DNA of 64,000 nucleotides from Pedobacter sp. KBW06 (GCF_003852525.1 NZ_QAJL01000001.1:186001-250000); one strand, 5' to 3'. Shown: positions 1 through 15,800, counted from the stretch's first letter. Made by a program: numbers and translations. Notes: a model not told the origin generated them from the letters alone.

Positions 1-850
1 CTGATGCCCGGTATAGCGGGACAACAGGTAGGCCCAAACCCCTTGCATCAGGGTATTCAGGGTGATGTGATGGCGCTGAACGTATTGGGTCAGACGACTG
101 GTCATGCCCATGTCGAGGAACAGGTTTTTGTCTTTAAACTCACCTATTCCCTTGGTACGGTCTGCAGTGATGCTGATGAAAGGCAATAAAGTCGCTTCAT
201 CCAGTCCGTTCATGTATTGCTGCCAGTATCCGCTTGCCGCTTCTTCGTCCTGACGCTCCATGTAACGGATATAATCTTCGTACCGGTCTTCCGCAACAGG
301 CAGCGAGGCCTGCCCGCTAATGAGCGATTCATATACCTGTAACAGTTCTCCAAGCAATACCGCCAGCGACCAGCCATCCAGTAACACATGGTGATAGGTC
401 CAGAACAGGCGGTAACGGTTTTCATTCAAACGGATCAGACGGATCCGCATCAGTGGAGCAGCTTTCAGGTCAAAAGCATCCAGGCGATCGGTCTGCTCGT
501 AATCACGAACGTAATTGTCGCGCTCCTCATCGCTCATCATGCTGCAGTCCAGAATGCTTACCGGAACCTCTACATGGGTATACACACATTGCACCGGGAT
601 CTTAAACTCATTGGTATAGAAACCGCTGCGCAGGATGCTGTGGCGTCGGAGCAGTACCGTCCAGCTGTCGGCAAAGACTGCGGTATCGAGGTTGTTTAAA
701 ATCGTGGTAAACTGTTCAATATAGGCACCCGCCTGGTCATCGTATAAGCTGTGGAAGAGCATTCCTTCCTGTAAGCCGCTTAAACGGGACATGCTTTCCA
801 GCTGTGAACGGCGAGATGCGCCCTGGTATTCCGCATCCAGGAACTGGTCG
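1..850 (-). other. NRPS module 8: C domain, cut by window edge
   Basis: A C domain follows the E of module 7 and has HHVLLDGWS near residue 10365, again the DCL style. The frame is still open at base 1, so at least one more A-T set is expected to the left. Confidence 0.85.
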
Positions 851-3800
851 AGTTCTTCATTGCTGATCTCTGCTCCCAAATGGTAATCTGAAGGGGTAAA
901 AACAGGCTCAGCTACGGCAACGCAATGGCCGATCAGCTCCCTTAAATGGTTCAGGTAATTTGCTGCGAGGCTGGCGATGGCTTCCGCATCGAAATGCCGG
1001 CTGCTATAGCTCCAGCTCATCTGCAGTTCCCCGCCCTGAATCTGGCTGTTCACAGAAATCAGTTCCCTTACCGGATGTTCTTCTGCAATAGATTTTCCTG
1101 ATGATTCCTCAGCACCGGAAAGTAAGGTTTCTTCCGCTTCGCTCACCAGGTTATCCAGCTGTCCGAGGTAATTGAATTCTACCTCCCAAGGGTCTTTGCC
1201 TTGTAAAACTGGTGCTTTATCCAGGTATTTCAAGACCCCATATCCAAGTCCTTTATCAGGAACCTGACGCAATTGTTCTTTTAAATTCTTTAATAAAGCA
1301 GCAGTGTCTTCGGATCCGGAAACGTCCAGCAATACCGGATACAGACTCGTAAACCAGCCTACCGTGCGGCTGATGTCCATCGTTCCGGCAATGTCTTCAC
1401 GGCCATGGCCTTCCAGACCAATCACCACACGGGAATCTCCGTTCCATCCGGCCAGGGTTAAGGCCAGTGCAGAAAGCAACAGGTCGTTGATGACGGTATG
1501 GTAAGCACGTGGGGCTTCCTGTAACAACTGACGGGTCAGCTCTGCATCCAGGCTTACCTGATGCAATGCGATGTCTTTTTTAGTCAGGATTCCCCTCCAG
1601 TTGCAGGTCGTTTTAAGTGCCCCGGCTGATGCCGATGAACCAACAGCCGCCTGTGCCGAAGCCCAGTAACTCAGTTGCTGCTGTACTTTTTTACGGTTGC
1701 CATAGGCAACTAATGCCTGATGCCACTGACGGTAAGAAGCGGTTTTGTAAGCCGGAAGCGAATTTCCGTTCAACAACAATTCCAGGTCTTCCAGCAGGAT
1801 CCTCCAGGATACCCCGTCTACTGCCAGGTGATGGATCACCAGCAACAAGCGGTTATCCGCGTCGGAATCCGGTGTCAGGATCAATACCGCCCTGAACACC
1901 AATCCTTTTTCCAGGTCCAGACTAGCCTGCTGAGCATCGTTGTGTGCCTCAATTGCCTGATGTAACTCCCCTGCAGAAAGTGCAGAAAAATCAGTGACCT
2001 CCAGTGCGGTGGTATATTGGCTATACGCTTGTTCCCAGCCTTTTTCCGTCCAGATATAGCGGAAGCCTAAAGCATCATGGCTGGCCGCCAGCTGACTGAT
2101 CCCGGCAGAAAGTTTTTCAGGATTTACGCTTTTCCTTACTTTCAGCAGGACCGACTGGTTATAATGAGACAAATCCGGAGCAGCAGATTCAAAATAATGC
2201 TGCTGAATCGGCAGCAATCCACTCGTTCCTTCCAGTTTTCCCTGTTCTCCCGATGCGGCGGCCAAAACCTCCGTCGACAAACGGGCAGATAAACCTGCAA
2301 TCGTCTGATGCTGGAACAAATCTCTAGGATGAAGGTTGAAACCTGCACGGCGGGCACGGCTCACCACCTGAATGGTGATGATCGAATCTCCCCCAAGTTC
2401 AAAGAAGTTGTCGTAAATCCCTACCTCCGGCAGGTGTAACAGCTCTTCCCAGATTCCGGCAAGCAGCTGTTCCTGTTCATTGCGCGGCGCCACATAGGTA
2501 TGGCTTTGTACAAGCGCCTGTTCCGGTTCAGGTAAGTTCTTGCGGTCGATCTTGCCGTTGCCTGTTAAAGGCAGCTGATCCATCGCCACAAACCAACCCG
2601 GAACCATATATTCCGGCAGCTGGCTCTTCAGCCAGGTTACCGTTTCTTCTCTGTTGAATTCCGCTTCGCTGACTACATATGCTACCAGACGTTTGTTACC
2701 GCTTTCATCTGTTTTCACCACTACAGCGGCCTGAATGATGCCTGCTGCCTGCTGAATCACCGTTTCAATCTCTCCAAGCTCAATCCGGAAACCACGGATT
2801 TTCACCTGGTCATCAATCCGGCCAAGGTATTCTATGGTCCCGTCCGGAAGCCAGCGGCCAAGGTCTCCGGTCCGGTACATCCGGTTTTCCGGAGCTTCAA
2901 AGGGACAGGATACAAAACGGGAAGCCGTCAGGTCAGGGCGGTTCAGGTAACCCCTCGCCACGCCGATCCCGCTCACACAGATCTCTCCCGGAACCCCTAC
3001 CGGACACAATTGTCCGAAGCCGGAAAGCACGTAAATCCGCATGTTCTGCACGGGCTTGCCGACAGGTACATTGATCCTTTCCGGAGCCTCCCACATGATG
3101 TGGTGACAAATGTCGTCGGAAGCTTCTGTTGGTCCGTAAGCATTCACTACCGGAATCCGGCCATAATTTTTATGGGCAAACCATTGCGCGAGTAAAGGCT
3201 GGCTTACCGCTTCACCCGTTACAAGTAAGTAGCGCAGCTGCTGCAGGGAAGCGGAAATGTTCTCCTGCAAAACAGCCGTCAGGTAAGAAGGAACGAGTTC
3301 GAGGATGGTGATCCCATCCTGCTCTACCGCCCCGATCAGTGCTGCAGGTTCCAATAATTGTGCGGAAGAATAAATCACCGTTGTACCGCCAACGAGTAAA
3401 GCCGAAAACAACTGCCATACAGAAATGTCAAAGGTATAAGATGCAGTAAAGGCAACTACCGTATGTTTATCGAGCTGAAGTTCATTGATCTTCGCATACA
3501 GGTGGTTCAACATCCCTGCATGTTCAATCATTACCCCTTTTGGTTTTCCGGTAGAACCGGAAGTATAAATCACATAAGCCAGATCTCCGGGTGCTGCAAT
3601 GTGCACAGGGGCCTGGTTTTCAAAGCCCTGGATCAGTGCCCAATCGCTATCGATCAATACGGCATCCAGGCCCGCAAAGGCTTCGGTCGAAGCATTCAGT
3701 TCAGCACTGCTGAGCACCACTGTGGCCCGGGTATCTTCCAGCATAAAGCTGATCCTTTCTGCAGGATAAGCAGGATCAATTGGCACATAGGCCGCCCCGG

Positions 3801-6800
3801 CTTTCATGATGCCCAAAATGGCCACCGCCATTTGTTCGGAGCGCTCCAGACAAACCGGAACGAGGCTGTCTCTGCCAATCCCTTTATCACTCAGGTAACG
3901 GGCAAGCTGACCGGCACGTTCGTCCAGTTCTTTATAAGTATATGCCTGATCTTCAAAAACGATCGCTTTCGCATCCGGGTTCAGCACCACCTGTGCTTCA
4001 AAAATACTGATGGCGGTTTCCGTATGCGGATACGCAGTTTCGGTAGCATTGAACTGCCCGAATAACTGATCTGTTTCCTTGCGGTCCAGCATTTCCAGTT
4101 CTCCCGTTGGAAGCATTGGATTTTGTACTGCCGCTTCCAGCAGCATTTCGAAATGTCTGCTGAATTTCTCTATCGTTGCCCCGGTGTAGAGGTCTGTACA
4201 ATAGGTAATATGGCCGGTCAACACACCTTTATTTTCCAGCATATTGACCGTCATGTCGAACTGTGCAGTAGCGGTATCCACTTTCTCGGTGCTCAGTTCC
4301 AGTTCTCCCAGACTCAGTTCCGGTACTTCCGGCGTATTGTGCAATTCGAACATCACCTGGAATAAAGGTGTGCGGCTAAGGTCTCTTTCTTTGACCACAG
4401 CTTCCACCACTTTTTCAAATGGCAATTCCTGATTTTCATAAGCGCTCAGCGTCGTTTCTTTCAGCTGCTGCAGGAACTCAATGAAGGAGTTTGCCGGGGC
4501 ATACTCGCTGCGCAAAGCAAGGGTATTCACAAAAAAGCCGATCAGCCCTTCTGTTTCCTCTTGTCCTCTTCCGGCAATGGAACTCCCCACGCAAATGTCT
4601 GTTTGTCCGCTGTAACGGGAAAGCAGGACTTTAAATGCCGCAAGTAAGGTCATGAACAGCGTTACTTCCTGCTGACGTGAGATCAGGTGCAATTGCTCCA
4701 GCAATCCGGTAGAGATTTCAAAAGAATGAACCGCAGCGTTTTTACTTTGCAAGGATGGACGCTGGAAATCTGTTGGCAGCTGCAGGGCTTCTGCCCCTTT
4801 GAGCTGTGCTTTCCAGTAATTCAGCTGCCTGCCAAGTAATTCCGGTGTGAGGTGCTTCCGCTGCCAGATGGCAAAATCTGCATACTGAATTTGCGGTGCA
4901 GGCAATTCTTTAATTTTTCCGCTGGAGAAGACTTCGTAATAGGCCGCCAGTTCATTGACCAGAATAGATACCGACCAGCCATCGGAAGCAATGTGGTGCA
5001 TCGTGAGGATCAGTACCGCATCCCATTCGCCCAGTAAGATCAGGCGGGCACGCAGCATATGATCTGTTGCCAGGTCAAAGCTCTTGTTCGTAAATTCAGC
5101 AAGCAATGCAGGCAATAAAGTCGCATCTTCCTGCTCCTTTGCCGTCAGTTCTATGAATTCCATTTGCCATAGATCCATGTCCATGACCTCCTGACGGGCT
5201 ATACCATCTTCTTCCAGAATCACGGTCCGCAGGACTTCATGCCGGTTCACGATCTGGCGGATCGCCAGTTCCAGGGCAAAAGTATTCAGGTAACCTTTTA
5301 GCCTTAATGCTGCAGGAATGTGGTAATGGATGCTGCCTTCCAACTGGTCAATAAACCAAAGCCTTTCCTGATTAAAGGAGAGTGGAATGTGCTCCGGTCT
5401 CTGTTGTTTTTCAATACTTTCTCTGATTACCTGAGGTTTCTGTTGTTCCAGATGAGCAGCCAAACGGGCAATATCAGGATAGGTAAACAGGGTCTTGACG
5501 GCAATTTCTGTCTGTAATATTTTTCGCGCTGCAGAGATCATGCGCATTGCGAGCAGGGAATCCCCGCCAAGGTCAAAGAAATTATCGTGGATGCCTATTT
5601 TTTTCTGTTGAAGCAGCTCCTGCCAGATCCCGGCCAGGGCCAGTTCTGTTGCATTTCTCGGTGCCTCGTATTGGTCTGTTAAGGTATCATTTCCTTCTAC
5701 CTCCGGCAGCATTTTCCGGTCTACTTTACCATTGCTGGTCAGTGGGAATTTCTCCAGCTCCGCCCATAACGCAGGAACCATATATTCCGGTAAACGTGCT
5801 TTCAGGAATTCCACCAGGGTTTCCCGGTTAAAGTCTCCTTCAGGGATCAGGTAAGCAACCAGTTGCTTATGTCCGCGATGATCCGGACGGGCCAATACCA
5901 CAGCCTGTTTTACCAGATCACTTTGTTGTAAGACGTTTTCTATTTCGCCCAGCTCAATACGGTAACCACGGATTTTCACCTGGTCATCGATCCGGCCAAG
6001 GTATTCTATATTACCATCCGGTAACCAGCGTGCAAGATCTCCACTTCGGTACATCCGGCTATAGGCGGCCTGATCAAGAGCAAGCTGTTGGTCAAATGGA
6101 ACATCTTGAAGAAGAGAACTTACCTCCTCCAAAATTCCTTCTTTAAAGAAAGGATTTGGTACAAACTTTTCGGCAGTCAGTTCCGGGCGGTTCAGATAAC
6201 CTTTGGCCAGTCCGACGCCACTGATGCAAAGCTCTCCGGGAACACCAACCGGACTCAACTGATTTCCGGCATTCAGGATATACACCTGGGTATGACTCAC
6301 CGGAATCCCAATTGGAGGTGCCAGTTCACTATTTTCTGCAAGCAGTTCATAGCTAGTTGTCACCACACTGTTTTCTGTTGGTCCGTAATTGTTGACAATT
6401 TTATAGCCCAATCCTTCCAGTGAAATGGCCGATAAACGGTCTCCACCAGCAAGCAGGTATTTTAAGTCCAGCTCCCGTTCCCTGCTTTCCGCAACAAATT
6501 CCGGAATCAGCACGGTCGATAAAAAGCTATGGGTAACCCCTACACGGCTGTAATAATTGACCAGACCGGCAGGCGACAAGCGCAGTTCATCATCAATAAT
6601 GTGCAGGCTTGCTCCGGCCAGCAATGTTGGCCAGACTTCCCATCCAAAGGCATCAAAACCAATTCCCGCGGCAGCAGTACTCACACTTTTCTGGTTCAGC
6701 TCATAACGTTCCAGGTGCCAGCCTGAGAGGTTGGAAAGACCGGCGTGGGTAATCTCCACCCCTTTAGGTAAACCGGTAGAACCGGAAGTATAGATCACAT

Positions 6801-9800
6801 AAACCAGGTCAGCCAAACTGATCGGTTGTTCTGGTGCGGTTACCGGATATCCATTAGTAAAAGCTTCGAAATCTGCGGAATCCAGCATTTCAATCCCTTC
6901 GGGAATTTCAAGATGGGCAAACAGCTCTTCGTTGCTGATCAACAGCTGAGACCCGCTGTCGGAAAGCATGTATCCGATCCGATCTGCAGGATAACCCGGA
7001 TCGATCGGAACATAGGCCCCTCCTGCTTTCAGGATGCCCAGCATGCTGATGATCACAGCAGCAGATCTTTCCAGACATACTGCAACGAGCACACCGGAAC
7101 CTACCCCACGGTCACGCAGGTAATGCGCTAATCGGGAAGATTGTTCGTCCAGTTCCTGATAGCTGAGCACTGCATTTCCATAAACAATAGCAGGATGCCC
7201 AGGCGATAGCGCGGCGGCCTTTGCAAAAAGCGAAGTCACCGTTTCCTCCGGCAATGCTGAAATGCTTTTTCCATTGAAGTCTTCCAGCAATTCCTGCCGC
7301 TGTGCAGCAGAAAGTATTTCGATTTCATTTAACCGCAGGCCATCAGTGGCCACCATGGCTTGCAATGCTTCCTTGAAATGTCCGGAGATGGCTTCCATAT
7401 CGGCGGTTGCCAGCAGGGAGCTGTTATAGCTGAAGTATACCGTAATTTCTGCGGCCACCATCACCGCTACGGTAAGCGGATAATTGGTATGTTGTTCTTT
7501 TCTGAAATTTTCTACGTTCAGACTGAGCGCATGTCCAGGTTCAGGATGTGCAGGATAGTTTTCATAGACCAGTAAACTGTCAAACAAATCGCCCGAAACC
7601 CCGGCCCAGCGCTGGATTTTAGTTAAGGAAAGGTGCTGGAATTCCCGGCTTTCCAATTGTTCTTTCTGGATGCACTGCAACCATTCCGATACGGATTCCT
7701 GTCCGGATACCGCAATGTGGAAAGGCAGAGTATTGATGTACATCCCCACGGCACGTTCTACCCCCGGTAAACGGTCAGGCCTGCCGGATACGGTAATCCC
7801 GAAAGTGACCTGTTCCTGTCCGGTATAACGGTGGATCAGGTATGCCCAGAGCCCTTGCATCAGGGTATTCATCGTGATGCGCTGACGTTGGGTATAGCGC
7901 GACAAACGGTTCAGGATGTCTGCGTCTAACTGCAATACATGGGTCCGGTAATCTCCGATCCCCTTGTTGCGGTCGGCGGTAGAACTGATGAATGGCAATA
8001 AGCTGCCTTCCGAAACTTTGGACAGGTAATTTCTCCAGTAAGTTTCCTCTTTTTCCTGATCAGACTGTTCCGTATAGCGGATGTAATCCTCGTAACGGTC
8101 TTCCTGAGGCAATGGCAATGGCTTAGCCGCCAGCAACAACTCATAATTTTTTAGTAAACCATCCATCAATACCGGCATAGACCAACCATCCAGAATGATG
8201 TGGTGATAGGTCCAGCACAGGTGATGCTGCTGGTCATTCAGGCGGATCAGGCAGATGCGCATCAATGGTGCAGTGCTGAAATCAAACCCTTGTATTAAAT
8301 CTGCGGCTTCGAAGTCCAGAATGGCCTGTTGCTGTTCTGCTTTAGTTTTATCGCGGTAATCGAGTAAGGTCAGCGGAACAGTTATATTTTTATAGACCGC
8401 CTGTACCGGAATGGCAAAGGCATCGGTATAGAAAGCAGTTCTCAGGATGCTGTGTTGTTTCAGCAAATGGTTCCAGCTGCCGATAAAGGCATCCACACTC
8501 AGTCCGGACAATTCTCCGGAAAACTGCTCTACATAAGCATGCGCAGTATGGTCAAACAAACCATGGAACAACATTCCTTCCTGTAAACCACTTAAACGGT
8601 AAATGCTTTCCAGTTCAGTTTTGCGTGCTTTTCCTTCAAAATCTTCCTCCAGGAAGCGATCCAGTTCTTCAATGCTGACCAGCCCTCCCAATCCAAAATC
8701 GGCAGGTGTGGCTGTTGGAAGTTCCTGCGCCACACAATGGTCCAGGATGGCTTTTAAATGTTTCAGATAAGCAGCAGCCAGTCCTTCCACACTTTCCGGA
8801 TTGAAATGTTTGCTGCTGTAGCTCCAATACAGCTGCAGGCTGTCGTCAGGAATCATTCCGGCAACCGATAAAGGCTGACTAACCGGGGTTTGCTCCGCCG
8901 ATGCGGCAGCAAATGAAGTCCATTCCGCATGACTGAATTTTCCGGAACGCGGGCCTGCGCCCGACTGTCCAAGGTAATTAAACAAGACATCCCATGGATC
9001 TTTATCTTCTTTTGCAGAATGATCGCCCATGTATTTCCATACGCCATATCCCAGACCTTTATCCGGAATTTGCCGCAGTGTTTCTTTCACCTGTTTCAGT
9101 GTATCGCCGGGTCCTTCTTTTGCTTCCAGGAGTACCGGATAGATCGTGGTAAACCAACCCACCGTACGGCTGAGGTCTATATTGGAGGCAATGTCTTCAC
9201 GGCCATGCCCTTCTAGTCCCACAGATACCTTTGCAGTGTTGTTCCATTCTGCCAAAGTCAGCACCAATGCCGTGAGCAGGATGTCGTTGATTTCCGTGCG
9301 GTAGGCTTTTGAAGCTTCCCTCAACAGCTGACCGGTATACACCGGATCGAGCTCAATTTTATAGCTGTTCATCTCTCCCAGACAAATCTGTCCTTGGGGC
9401 TGATGATTTCTTTCATTCAGGCCATCTCTCTCAGGCTGAAGATCCCTTCTCAATGGCACAAAAGCCTTGCTGATCTCTTCCCAATAACTTTGCTGAGCAG
9501 CAAATCTTTTCCCTTCACGATATTGCCTTAACGCATCATGCCATTGCCGGTAAGCACTGGTTTTGGCACCCAGCACCACCGATGCCGGTTGTCCGGCATG
9601 CTGCAACAGGAGTTCCAGGTCCTCAGAGAGGATCCGCCAGGAAACACCGTCCACCGCCAAATGATGAATAATGAAACACAGTTGATGTGCGTCCAAACGC
9701 TCCGGCGACTGAAACAACAAGGCCCTGCATAAAATACCTTTTTCAATGTCCAGGCTTTCCTGATTTTCCAGGATGCGCGCTGCTACTTCTTTATGGAAGT

Positions 9801-12800
9801 TTTCTGTATCCAGGGATTGCAGGTCAATGCGCTCCAGCTCCGGCAATACACCGGTATAAGTCTGGGTCCATTGGCCTTCTTTTTGCAAATACGCAAAGCG
9901 GATCGCATCGTGGTAACTGACCAGTTCACTTATCGCAGCTGCGAGATTTTCCAGGTCCGTAGTTTTAGCCACAGAGAAGCTCAGCTGTTGGTTATAATAA
10001 GACCTCGCCGGATTTTCTGCCTGCAGAAAACGTTGCTGGATGGGCAGTAAACCACTATCGCCCGACAGCAATCCTTGTTCTGAATCGACTGTTGCGCTTT
10101 GCTGTACCGCCAGTTGTGCCGACAAACGTGCGACGGTCTGCGCGGTAAAAATATCTTTAGGATTCAGCTCATATCCTTTGCGTCTGGCACGGCTGACCAC
10201 CTGAATCGTGATGATCGAATCCCCGCCCAGTTCAAAGAAATTGTCATGAACCCCGATTTTGTCCAGTCGCAATACTTCCTGCCAGATCACAACCAGGGCC
10301 TGTTCCGTTTCGTTACGTGGCGCCACATAGTCACCAACGAGCAGAGAACTGACATCCGGTTCAGGCAATGCCCGCCGGTTTACCTTTCCATTCGCTGTCA
10401 GCGGAAGTTTTTCCAAAGCCACAAAAAGCATTGGAACCATATAATCCGGCAACCTCGTTTTCAGGTAAGCCAGGATCCCTTCTTTATCAAAAGTCCCTTT
10501 CGGCACAATGTAGGCCACCAAACGCTTGTTTCCAGCTTCATCCGCCCTTGCCAGGACAACAGCCTGATCAACCAGTTCAGCAGCCCTTAAGGCCGTTTCA
10601 ATTTCACCAAGCTCTATGCGGTATCCCCTGATCTTCACCTGATCATCGTTCCGGCCAATGAACATGATGTTTCCGTTTGGCAGGTATTTCACGGTATCGC
10701 CCGTGCGGTAGAAACGCATGCCACTATCCGCTGCAAAAGGATCTGCAATGAATTTTTCGGCAGACAGGCTTTCGTTGTTGAGGTAGCCCCTGGCAACACC
10801 GGCACCACCGATCAGCAGTTCTCCCGGCACACCTACCGGACATAAATGTCCGTTGGCATTGACCACGTAAACTTTGGTATTTGAAAAAGGTTTCCCGATT
10901 GGGATATTCTCCTGATCGGTATAAATATTTTTCACCACATGAAGCAGTTTACCGATCGTGGTTTCTGTAGGCCCATAATGGTTCACCACCATACAGTTGC
11001 TTCCTGATAGCCTGATCTTCTGAACGAGTGCTCTCGAAAGGGCCTCTCCTCCAAAGATGAGCAGCTTTTCGGGCAGGAGCATAAAATCAGGGGTAGAAAG
11101 CGCTTTCCAGTGCGAAGGCACAATTTTAATACAGTCTACCGGATGTTGAGAAAGGTAATTTTTCAACTCATCCGGGTCATTGACCGCTGCTTTGGAGAAC
11201 ACATGCAAGGCAGCACCATTCAGAAATGCGCTGAACAGCACCGTATTTCCAAGGTCAGTGGCAATGCTGGACATTAGTCCGAAAGAACGGCATTCCAGAA
11301 TTGGAAGCGCATCCTGTAAACCTGCAAGGTAGTCAGACAGGTTGTGGTGGCTCAGCAATACCCCTTTCGATTTCCCCGTACTTCCGGAAGTATAAATCAC
11401 ATAAACCAGGTCATCTTTAGTGAGCCCTGTTGAAGGTGCATGAACCGGATAAGTATTCCATAAATCAAGGTCCGAATCCAGGCTCAGTACCTGGTCATCG
11501 GCCAGCGACAATAAAGAACGACAAGCAGCGCTGCTCAAGGCAATCGTAGCCCCGGTATCGTTGAGCATATGGCTGATCCTGTCGGCCGGGAAATCCGGAT
11601 CAATCGGTACATAGGCCGCTCCGGCCTTTAAGATTCCCATCAGGCCAATGATCATATTCAGGGAGCGTTCGATACATAGCGGTACCAAAGCCCCTTTCTG
11701 AATGCCTTTGGCAATCAGGTAATGCGCCAGCTGGTTACTCCGCTCTTCCAGTTCCTGATACGTCAGGGATTCCTGCTCATACACCACTGCTGTGGCTTCC
11801 GGGCTCCGGAGCACCTGTGCAGCAAATAAATCTACAAAGCTCAGTTCTTCGGGATAGTCCACTGTTTTCTGACTGAAGCTTTCTATTTCCCGGAGTTCAG
11901 TTGCATTGAGCAAGCCCAATGAACGCGGGCTGACTGCTGTTCCTGAAGCCAGTTGCAGTAAGACCTGTTCGAAATGTCTTGAAATCATGCTGACCTGACG
12001 TTCATCCAGTAATTCCCTGTTGTATTCAAAACGAATGTGGATCTCTGATCCGGCCATAATCACCAGCCATAAAGGATAATTGGTCTGTGAAGTAATGGAA
12101 GCATCATCCATTTTCAGTTTCCATTTCCGGCCTTCCAATACTTCCGTTACCGGATAGTTTTCGAATACCAGTAAGGTATCGAACAGTTCTCCCTCTACTG
12201 CCGCCAGGCGCTGCAGTTCATTTAAAGGGGTATATTGGTATTCTCGGTTCTGCAGCTGTTCCGTCTGGATTGACCGGAACCATTCTGAAAGCGGGTGATC
12301 AGCCACATTAACAAACAGTGGTAAGGTATTGATGTACATCCCTACTGCCTGTTCAATTCCTGCTAAAGCTTCCGGCCTTCCCGATACGGTGACGCCATAA
12401 ACGACGTCCGGGCGACCGGTATAATGAGACAAAAGACAGGCCCAGACCCCTTGCATTAAGGTGTTCAGGGTAATGTGGTTGCGTTGTGCATAGGTAGATA
12501 GCAGGGCCGTTGTTTCTTTGCCGATAACCCTTTCTTTCAGACGGTAGGTTCCGATTCCCTTACTGCGGTCGGCGGTACTGCTGACAAAAGGCAGTAAACT
12601 TCCTTCCTGAACCGGCTGCAGGTAATTTCGCCAATGGTTTTCGGCTTTTCCCTGATCGTCCTGCTGCAGGAAGCGGATGTAATCTTCGTAACGGTCTTCC
12701 CTGAGCAAAGGCAAAGGATTTCCGCCCGTCAGTTGTTCATAGGCTTCCAGCAATTCCTGTAATAAGACCGGTACCGACCAGCCATCGAGTAAGATGTGGT

Positions 12801-15800
12801 GGAAACTCCAGAGCATATGCGTCCTTTGTGCATCCAGACGTGTCAGGCAAATGCGCATCAAAGGAGGCTGCGTAAAATCAAAACCTTCCAGGCGATCTGA
12901 CTGGGCATATTCCTGCAGGGCCTGTTGTTGTGCCGCAGCATTTAAGTGACGGTAATCAAAAACAGATACCGGTAAGCTCAGTTCTTTATACACACATTGT
13001 ACCGGAATGTTAAAAGTATCATAATAGAAAGCACTTCTCAGAATGGTATGCCTGCGCATCACCCAGTTCCAGCTTTGCATCAGGAGTGGTTCATCTACGG
13101 CGGTCAGCACGGTATTGAACTGCTCCACATAATTTCCGGCGGCAGCATCATAAAGTCCGTGAAATAGCATCCCGGATTGAAGGCCGCTTAAAGGATACAG
13201 GCGATCGATCAGGGTGCTTCTTTTTTTACCCTGCTCCGTTTCTTCGAAGAAGCGGTCCAGTTCCTGATAGGTCATCACTTTAGCCAATCCATAGTCGGAA
13301 GGCGTAGCAACCGGGCTGCTGACCGAAACACAATGGTCAATCAGCGCATTCAAATGACGGAGATAGGTTTGAGCAATCTGTTCAATTCCTCCGGCCGTAA
13401 AATGTTTCCTGCTGTAGCCGATGTCAATGATCAGCTCGCCGTTGCGGACCATACTGTTGACCGCCAGCTTGTCCTGGAAAATAAAATCTTTACCCACCGA
13501 AGCACCAGCGTCTTCTGTGGCGATAGACAGGTGTCCGGCTCCGGCTGCAGCATTGTCCACCTGTCCGAGATAGTTGAAAACGACATCCCATGGATTCCTG
13601 CCCTGCAGGGATGAAGATTGGTTGATGTATTTTAAAACCCCGTAGCCAATCCCCTTTGCAGGGATCAGACGCAGTTGTTCTTTGATGTTTTTAAGGACAT
13701 CGGCAGCTCCCTTTTCGGTACCGATGGTTAACAATACCGGATACAGCGCTGTAAACCAACCAATGGTGCGGCTGATGTCTGCAAGCTCTGAAAGGTCTTC
13801 ACGGCCATGGCCTTCCAGGCCGATGGAGATTCGGGTACTTTCATTCCATTCTGTTAAAGTGAGGGCCAGTGCGCTCAGTAAGATGTCATTGATCTCGGTA
13901 TGATAGGCCTTCGGTGCTTCCTGTAATAAAGCGGAAGTTTGCCCTGAATCGAGCTTCAGGATATGGCTGGCCGTATCGCCGGAGCTGACCGGACTGAAGT
14001 CCTCTGTTTCTGTTCTTAACGGCAGGTATTGCGTGGTGGTGTTTTTCCAGTAGGCTTCCTGGTCCAGGAGCGCAGGGCGATGGCTATAAGCCTTCAGTTC
14101 CTGAGCCCATTGGCGGTAAGCATAGCTTTTGGCTGTAGTTAAAACCGGATTTTCCGAAGGTCCTTCCAGTAACAGGACCAGGTCGTCCAGCAGGATTCTC
14201 CAGGATACCCCGTCAACGGCAAGGTGGTGTACCACGATCAACAGGCGGTCAAAGGACTCCGTTTCCGGTGTCTTCATCAGGACCGCACGAATCAAAATGC
14301 CTCGTTCAATGTCCAGGCTCGCCTGTAAGCGGTTGCTTTCTGCGGTAATGGCTTCCGCAAGCTCATCCTGAGCCACACCCCGCAGGTCTGCAAGCTCCAG
14401 TTCCCCTTCATATGTTCCGTACGACTGTATCCAGCCATCCGGCCCCTGCTGATAGCTAAACCTCAGCGCATCATGGTATTGGATCAGTGCTTTGATCGCT
14501 TTTTCCAGTACAGGAGCAGCGGTATCTTTAGCAATATTTAATAAAAGGTGCTGGTTAAAATGTGAGCTGACCTGTGTGGCCTCTCCAAAGAACCATCGCT
14601 GTATCGGAAGTAAATCACTTTCCCCGCTCAACAGCCCCTGTTCTCCCCTGATGGATTTAAAGGCCGAATTTTCCAATTGAGCGGAAAGTCTGGCCAGGGT
14701 CTGATGGACAAACAGGTCTCTTGGCTGGAATTCATAACCCGCACGTTTCGCCCTGCTCACCACCTGTATGGTAATGATAGAATCTCCACCGAGTTCAAAG
14801 AAGTTATCGTGGATGCCCACCTTTTCTACATGGAGCAATTCCTCCCAGATGCCGGCCAGGGCCAGTTCTGTTGCATTTCTTGGGGCTTCATATTGTTCTG
14901 TTAAAGTGTCGTTTCCATCTACCTCCGGCAGCATTTTCCGGTCTACTTTACCATTGCTGGTCAGCGGGAATCTCTCCAGCACTGCCCATAACGCAGGAAC
15001 CATATATTCCGGTAAACGTGCTTTCAGGAAGTCTACCAATGCTTCCCGGTTAAACTCTCCTTCGGATATGAGGTAAGCAACGAGTTGTTTATTTCCGCGA
15101 TGATCCGGACGCGCCAATACTACGGCTTGTCTGACCAGTTCATTCTGCTGTAATACGTTTTCAATTTCGCCCAGCTCGATGCGGTAACCACGGATTTTCA
15201 CCTGGTCATCGATCCTGCCAAGGTATTCTATATTGCCATCCGGCAGCCAGCGCGCAAGGTCTCCGCTCCGGTACATCCGGCTGTATTCCTGTTGATCAGA
15301 AGAAAACTGACCGTCAAAAGTAACATCCTGAAGAAGCGCAGTTTCCCCATCAGCAGCAAATCTGTTAAAGAATGGATTTGGCACAAACTTTTCGGCCGTC
15401 AGCTCCGGACGGTTCAAATAACCCCTTGCCAGTCCGGCGCCACTGATGCAAAGCTCTCCTGCAACACCAACCGGACTCAACTGGTTGGCGGCATTCAGGA
15501 TATATACCTGGGTATGGCTTACCGGAATTCCGATTGGAGGTGCCAGTTCGCTATTTTCTGCCAATAGTTCGTAACTGCTCGTCACGACACTGTTTTCCGT
15601 TGGTCCGTAATTGTTGATGATCTTATACCCCAATCCTTCCAGTGAAATCGCCGATAAACGGTCTCCACCCGCAAGCAGGTATTTTAAACTCAGGGTACGC
15701 CCCCTGCTTTCCGCAATAAATTCCGGAATCAGCACAGTAGATAAAAAGCTGTGCGTCAGCCCTGCCTGTTCGTAATAATCCACCAATCCTGAGGGCGACA

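Noticed and set aside
1..850. Thioesterase or reductase terminating the NRPS
   Set aside because: The left edge still shows a C domain in an open frame; no release domain is visible.
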